From contig NZ_JACAAX010000017.1 of NCBI RefSeq assembly GCF_013377085.1, forward strand, positions 56,099 through 120,098: a stretch of 64,000 bases of DNA. The letters are read 5' to 3'. Below are positions 60,744 through 64,000 of this stretch, piece after piece; the first letter of the stretch is position 1; each line of letters starts with the position of its first letter. The translations under genes and the position numbers were made by a program. This stretch comes from Rhodoplanes sp. (GTDB lineage: Bacteria > Pseudomonadota > Alphaproteobacteria > Rhizobiales > Xanthobacteraceae). Below the pieces are notes generated by a model. That model searched no databases. It was not told the origin of the DNA and saw nothing but the letters and a program-made list of their open reading frames with translations.

Positions 60744-61706
60744 ATGTCCACGCAAGCCCCGTCCAAAGACGCTGCTTCCAAGTCCGTCGTTTCCAAGTCG
60801 ATCGTTTCCGAGTCCATCATCCTCGTCACCGGGGCGTCCTCGGGCTTCGGCCTGATGACGGCGCGCGCCCTCGCCGAAGCCGGCCACACCGTCTATGCCT
60901 CGATGCGCGAGACCGAAGGCCGCAACGCGCCGCGGGCCGCCGACCTCGCGGCATGGGCGCAGGCCGAAGGCGTCGACCTGCGCACGGTCGAGCTGGACGT
61001 CCAGTCGGACGACTCGGTCGACGCCGCCGTGGAGACGATCATCGCCGATACCGGGCGGATCGACGTCGTCGTCCACAATGCCGGCCACATGGTGTTCGGG
61101 CCGGCCGAAGCGTTCACGCCGGACCAGTACATCCAGCAGTACGACGTCAACGTCCTCGGCGCGCAGCGCGTCAACCGGGCCGCGCTGCCGCACCTCCGGG
61201 CACAGGGCAATGGCCTGCTGGTGTGGGTCGGCTCGTCGTCCACGCGCGGCGGCACCCCACCGTTTCTCGCGCCCTATTTCGCCGCCAAGGCGGCCATGGA
61301 CGCGCTCGCCGTCTCCTACGCGACCGAGCTGGCGCTGTGGGGGATCGAGACCGTGGTCGTGGTTCCGGGCGCCTTCACCAAGGGCACCGACCACTTCGCC
61401 CATGCGGGCGCGCCCAGCGACACGGCCCGCGCGGCGGAGTACGAATCCGGCCCCTATGCGGGCATCGCCGACAAAGTGTTGAAGGGGCTGGCGAGCCTGG
61501 AGCCGGCCGACGCCGATCCGGCCGAGGTGGCCCGCGCGATCGGCCGCGTCGTCGATACGCCGTTCGGCGAGCGGCCGTTTCGCGTCCATGTCGATCCGTC
61601 AGAGGATGGCGCCGAGGTCGTCAACGCCGTCGCCGATCGCGTCCGCCGCGAGCTGTACCGCAACATCGGCCTGGAGACGCTGCTGCATCCCCGCCGGGTC
61701 GGCTGA
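60744..61706 (+). CDS. Short-chain dehydrogenase/reductase (second of pair)
   Basis: This is a 320-residue SDR. An N-terminal tail with a short repeat (KSVVSKSIVSESIILV) is followed by TGASSGFGLMTARALAEAGH, VVVHNAGHMVFGPAEAFTPD, and the catalytic SSSTRGGTPPFLAPYFAAKA AMDAL. The extended C-terminus (about 60 residues beyond classical SDRs, with RVVDTPFGERPFRVHVDPSE) is typical of a group of SDRs found beside LysR regulators. Substrate unknown. Confidence 0.85.
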   Translation: MSTQAPSKDAASKSVVSKSIVSESIILVTGASSGFGLMTARALAEAGHTVYASMRETEGRNAPRAADLAAWAQAEGVDLRTVELDVQSDDSVDAAVETIIADTGRIDVVVHNAGHMVFGPAEAFTPDQYIQQYDVNVLGAQRVNRAALPHLRAQGNGLLVWVGSSSTRGGTPPFLAPYFAAKAAMDALAVSYATELALWGIETVVVVPGAFTKGTDHFAHAGAPSDTARAAEYESGPYAGIADKVLKGLASLEPADADPAEVARAIGRVVDTPFGERPFRVHVDPSEDGAEVVNAVADRVRRELYRNIGLETLLHPRRVG

Positions 61707-61715
61707 CGTTCACTC

Positions 61716-61837
61716 GGTCGTTCCGGGGCGGCCCGCAGGGCCGAGCCCGGAACCCATACCCCCTGTGTTGCTGAAGCAATCGGCACCGGGCTCATGGATT
61801 CCGGGCCCGCGGGCTGTCGCCCGCGCCCCGGAATGAC
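61716..61837. repeat. Palindromic intergenic repeat (GTTCCGGGGCGG type)
   Basis: The element runs from CGTTCCGGGGCGGCCCGCAG to CGCGCCCCGGAATGACG, with an internal GGATTCCGGGCCCGCGGGC arm. It is another member of the ATTCCGGG family, between the SDR pair and the small membrane protein gene. Confidence 0.75.
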
Positions 61838-61873
61838 GAAGTCTGCAAAGCCCTCCCGAAAGGAGAACCTCCC

Positions 61874-62140
61874 GTGCACACGATCATGGTCATTGCGGCC
61901 GGCCTGCTGCTGCTCGGCGCCTCGACCGGCGTCAGCCGATGGATGGGGTTTGGCGACCCGGCGTCCGTCCGCCTGCTGACGCTGGGCTTCCTGGCGGTCT
62001 GGCTCGCCGCCACCGTCATCAATCTGTGGTTCGGCGTGACGCGCGCCGGCTACACGGTCGCCGAGGAGACCCCGATCAACCTCGTCGTATTCCTGGTGCC
62101 GACCGTTGCGGCAATTCTGGTGTGGTGGTTGCGGACATGA
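61874..62140 (+). CDS. Small membrane protein, unknown function
   Basis: This is an 88-residue protein with three hydrophobic segments (MHTIMVIAAGLLLLGASTGV; VRLLTLGFLAVWLAATVINL; INLVVFLVPTVAAILVWWL) and a central VTRAGYTVAEETP loop. It starts at GTG 61874 with a strong AGGAGAACCTCCC. Relatives occur widely in proteobacteria without known function. Confidence 0.7.
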   Translation: MHTIMVIAAGLLLLGASTGVSRWMGFGDPASVRLLTLGFLAVWLAATVINLWFGVTRAGYTVAEETPINLVVFLVPTVAAILVWWLRT

Positions 62141-62211
62141 CGGCCCGGGATCGGCGTCGCCGCGCGTCCCGCCGAACGGACGACCTCACGAAAACCGGCC
62201 TGCCGATACAC

Positions 62212-62237
62212 GAAAGGCCCGCTCTCGCGGGCCTTTC
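62212..62237. terminator. Bidirectional intrinsic terminator
   Basis: GAAAGGCCCGC (62212-62222), TCTC, GCGGGCCTTTC (62227-62237) is a perfect eleven-pair stem between convergent genes, with A/T-rich ends on both strands. Confidence 0.8.
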
Positions 62238-62273
62238 TCATTGTGGGCGAAACCGGGCCTCGGGCGAAAAGCC

Positions 62274-62882
62274 TCAGGCGGCGGCGCGGCGGCCGTTGGC
62301 CGCCTTGGCGGCCTTGCCGCGCGACGCGGAGCCCCGGGTCGCGGCCCCGCGGACGGTGCTCTTGCGCGGCGGCGCCTTGCCGGCGGCCTTCGGGTTGGCC
62401 GACATCTTGGCCATCACGGTGAGCTTCTTGTCGGTCGCGACCTCCTCGCGCAGCGTCTCGCCGAGGAGCGTCGCCAGATCCCTGCGGCCGAGTTGCCTCG
62501 CCCACGCGACCAGCGTGCCGTAGCGGGTGATCTCGTAGTGCTCCACCGCCTGAGCGGCGGCGATGAGCGCCGCGTTGAGCACGTCCTTGTCCTCGATCTC
62601 GCCGGCGACGTCGTTGGCCTCCTCGATGATGCCGTCGATGGCCGGGCACTCGGTTCCCTTCGGCTCGTGGTCGAGCTTCTTGAACACCTGATCGAGCCGC
62701 TTGATCTGCTTCTTGGTCTCGGCGAGATGCATCTTGAATCCGCGCTTGAGCTCGGCGTCGGTGGCCTTGCCCATCATGTCGGGCAGCGCCTTCTCGATCT
62801 GGTGCTCGGCGTAATAGATGTCCTCGAGCTGATGGACGAAGAGGTCGTCCATGGTGCGGATCTGTTCGGAAAAAATCGCCAT
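62274..62882 (-). CDS. DUF892 ferritin-like protein with basic Ala/Lys/Arg tail
   Basis: This is a 202-residue protein. MAIFSEQIRTMDDLFVHQLE, then DIYYAEHQIEKALPDMMGKA, KMHLAETKKQIKRLDQVFKK, and QAVEHYEITRYGTLVAWARQ, then LGRRDLATLLGETLREEVAT are the YciE/YciF-type four-helix bundle with Glu/His positions for a di-iron site. Residues 160-202 form a basic tail (KAAGKAPPRKSTVRGAATRG, then SASRGKAAKAANGRRAAA) resembling histone H1-like tails, which suggests nucleic-acid binding. It is an intact paralogue of the frameshifted gene at 56683-57194. ATG 62882; longer frames are shadows. Confidence 0.85.
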   Translation of the reverse strand: MAIFSEQIRTMDDLFVHQLEDIYYAEHQIEKALPDMMGKATDAELKRGFKMHLAETKKQIKRLDQVFKKLDHEPKGTECPAIDGIIEEANDVAGEIEDKDVLNAALIAAAQAVEHYEITRYGTLVAWARQLGRRDLATLLGETLREEVATDKKLTVMAKMSANPKAAGKAPPRKSTVRGAATRGSASRGKAAKAANGRRAAA

Positions 62883-63105
62883 TCTGGAAGCTCCTGAAGA
62901 AGGTCTGCGGACCCGGGGGATGGCCTGCCACAGCCGCTCGCGCGATCGCCGCCGCAGAAGCAATCTGGCCACCAACGAACCACCACGGCGAGGGTTCCCG
63001 CCACCGGCGCGCAAGCGAGTTGAATTGCGAGCCGAAACGCGCAGGATGCCGGTCCGCCGCCGATCCGAGTCGTCGGCGCTGCGACAGCACGAAGCCAGCC
63101 GAGCC

Positions 63106-63546
63106 ATGACCGACGATTCCGTTCCGTTTCCGCGCGTCCTGATCCTCTGCATCGCCGTCACGGGCGGCGTCATGGCGGCCATCGCGGCGCAGCTCGCGCT
63201 GGCGCATGTCGGGCTCGATCTCGCCGCGGTGTGGCGCAACATGCTCGGCGCCCGCACGGGACAGATGCGCTCGGCCTTCGCCTGGTGGGCGATCGCGCTG
63301 GTGTCGTTCGGCTCCGGCCTGCTGATCGCGTCGGTGACCAAGCTGATGGCGACGGCGCAGTCCGATCTCGCGGCACTGCGCTGGATCGGCGGCGCCGTGC
63401 TGGTCGTCGGGCTCGCGCTGGTCGGCCACGAGGCCGCCGTGCCGTCGCCGCTCGGACCCGGGGCCAACGCGGTGCTCGGCATCGCCTCGCTCACGGTCGC
63501 GGGCATCTTGTCGCTGCTCGGCGCCTATTTCGTCACGCGGCGCTGA
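63106..63546 (+). CDS. Integral membrane protein, unknown function
   Basis: This is a 146-residue protein with four predicted membrane helices: VLILCIAVTGGVMAAIAAQL, AFAWWAIALVSFGSGLLIAS, ALRWIGGAVLVVGLALVGHE and ANAVLGIASLTVAGILSLLG. No charged catalytic motif is visible and I know no family. It is divergent from the DUF892 gene. ATG 63106; the longer frame to 62851 overlaps the DUF892 start and was rejected. Confidence 0.65.
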   Translation: MTDDSVPFPRVLILCIAVTGGVMAAIAAQLALAHVGLDLAAVWRNMLGARTGQMRSAFAWWAIALVSFGSGLLIASVTKLMATAQSDLAALRWIGGAVLVVGLALVGHEAAVPSPLGPGANAVLGIASLTVAGILSLLGAYFVTRR

Positions 63547-63758
63547 TCCGTCCGCGGCCTTCGGCGTCACAGGTTGCGGCGAGGATGTGGCGGACGGCTT
63601 GCGTCATTTCGCTGCAAGCCGCGGAGATCACAAAAAAAACATGCGCGCCGTGATAGAACGCATGCATCGTTGACGTGCCGACTCGGCCGACCGCCAGGAC
63701 CGATCGAACCGGCAGCGCAAGCCGCAGCACAGATCCGCAGCACATGGCAGGTGGCACG

Positions 63759-64000
63759 ATGCGATCGTGGTCGGTGGTCTCGAAGTCGATGGGTTTGGCG
63801 CTCTGCGCCGCACTCGGGTTGGGAGCAGCCGTCGCTCTCGTTCTGCCGGATGCCGGCATCGCCGCGCCACGGCAACCACGGCTTGCCTGCCCGCCCGGTC
63901 TGGAGACGCCTGGGCCGTTCGCCGATCCGGCCGAGCACGCCCGCGCCGCCGCCTGCGCGAAGCGGGCCGAGGCGCAGGCCCGGCGCACCCGGGCCAAGGC
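63759..64000 (+). CDS. Secreted protein, N-terminal part (cut by window edge)
   Basis: The open frame from ATG 63759 runs to the window end. It begins MRSWSVVSKSMGLALCAALG, then LGAAVALVLPDAGIAAPRQP, a signal peptide. The mature start is ACPPGLETPGPFADPAEHAR, then AAACAKRAEAQARRTRAKA. AGGTGGCACG precedes ATG 63759; ATG 63744 in the same frame is an alternative. Too little is visible for a family. Confidence 0.5.
   Translation, partial: MRSWSVVSKSMGLALCAALGLGAAVALVLPDAGIAAPRQPRLACPPGLETPGPFADPAEHARAAACAKRAEAQARRTRAK

Overview
The window looks like the chromosome of a GC-rich alphaproteobacterium of the Hyphomicrobiales (Rhizobiales), possibly near Rhodoplanes or other relatives of the Bradyrhizobium/Rhodopseudomonas group. 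The signs are: FlaF/FlbT flagellin control and FliX; CtrA-type boxes at flagellar promoters; orphan Bug-type solute receptors; DUF892 ferritin-like proteins; the palindromic intergenic repeat families typical of these genomes; and a DksA that has lost most of its zinc cysteines. The genus is an inference. No tRNA, rRNA or CRISPR array was seen.

Layout. 1-5 kb: 5' end of a patatin-like lipase gene, a muramoyl amidase/DPBB protein, and a Tat-exported TMAO/DMSO-type molybdoreductase (torA-like). 5.2-7 kb: the divergent pentahaem TorC/NapC-type cytochrome and a GNAT enzyme. 7.0-11.5 kb is a scrap-heap of mobile DNA. It holds about eleven copies of a short REP-like sequence, two identical 153-bp inverted-repeat elements, an AT-rich orphan membrane-protein gene bracketed by direct repeats, the 3' end of a group II intron, a ThDP-dependent decarboxylase/synthase gene, and amputated 3' ends of a Bug receptor gene and of leuA. 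11.5-16.3 kb: intact Bug receptor, TPR-glycosyltransferase-like protein, Tat-exported superoxide dismutase, a small secreted protein and DksA.

16.6-40 kb is a flagellar region: fliX, flgI, a rod-binding protein gene (flgJ/cheL type), flgN, flaG, an unknown protein, two giant 766-residue flagellins, flaF, flbT, a second flaF, then flgL, flgK and flgE on the other strand. MOSC, TPR-glycosyltransferase, dihydroxyphthalate decarboxylase-like and FMN hydroxyacid oxidase genes are interspersed. Six promoter regions carry perfect or one-mismatch TTAA-N7-TTAA (CtrA) sites. FlgE and FlgL are about twice the usual size and share sequence modules with each other, in different order, and in part with the flagellins.

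40-64 kb: MoxR ATPase, a second Bug receptor, B3/B4-domain protein, lipoprotein, a DUF2975 protein with a Cro-like regulator, FAD oxidoreductase, SixA phosphatase, an MFS exporter, and a compact galactarate-type catabolic cluster (FadR-like regulator, HpcH/HpaI aldolase, Hyi-like isomerase, MFS transporter, GarD). Then come a frameshifted DUF892 gene, hemN with a perfect FNR/FixK box, a LysR regulator with two SDR genes, an intact DUF892 paralogue and small membrane or secreted proteins. The right edge cuts a secreted protein gene.
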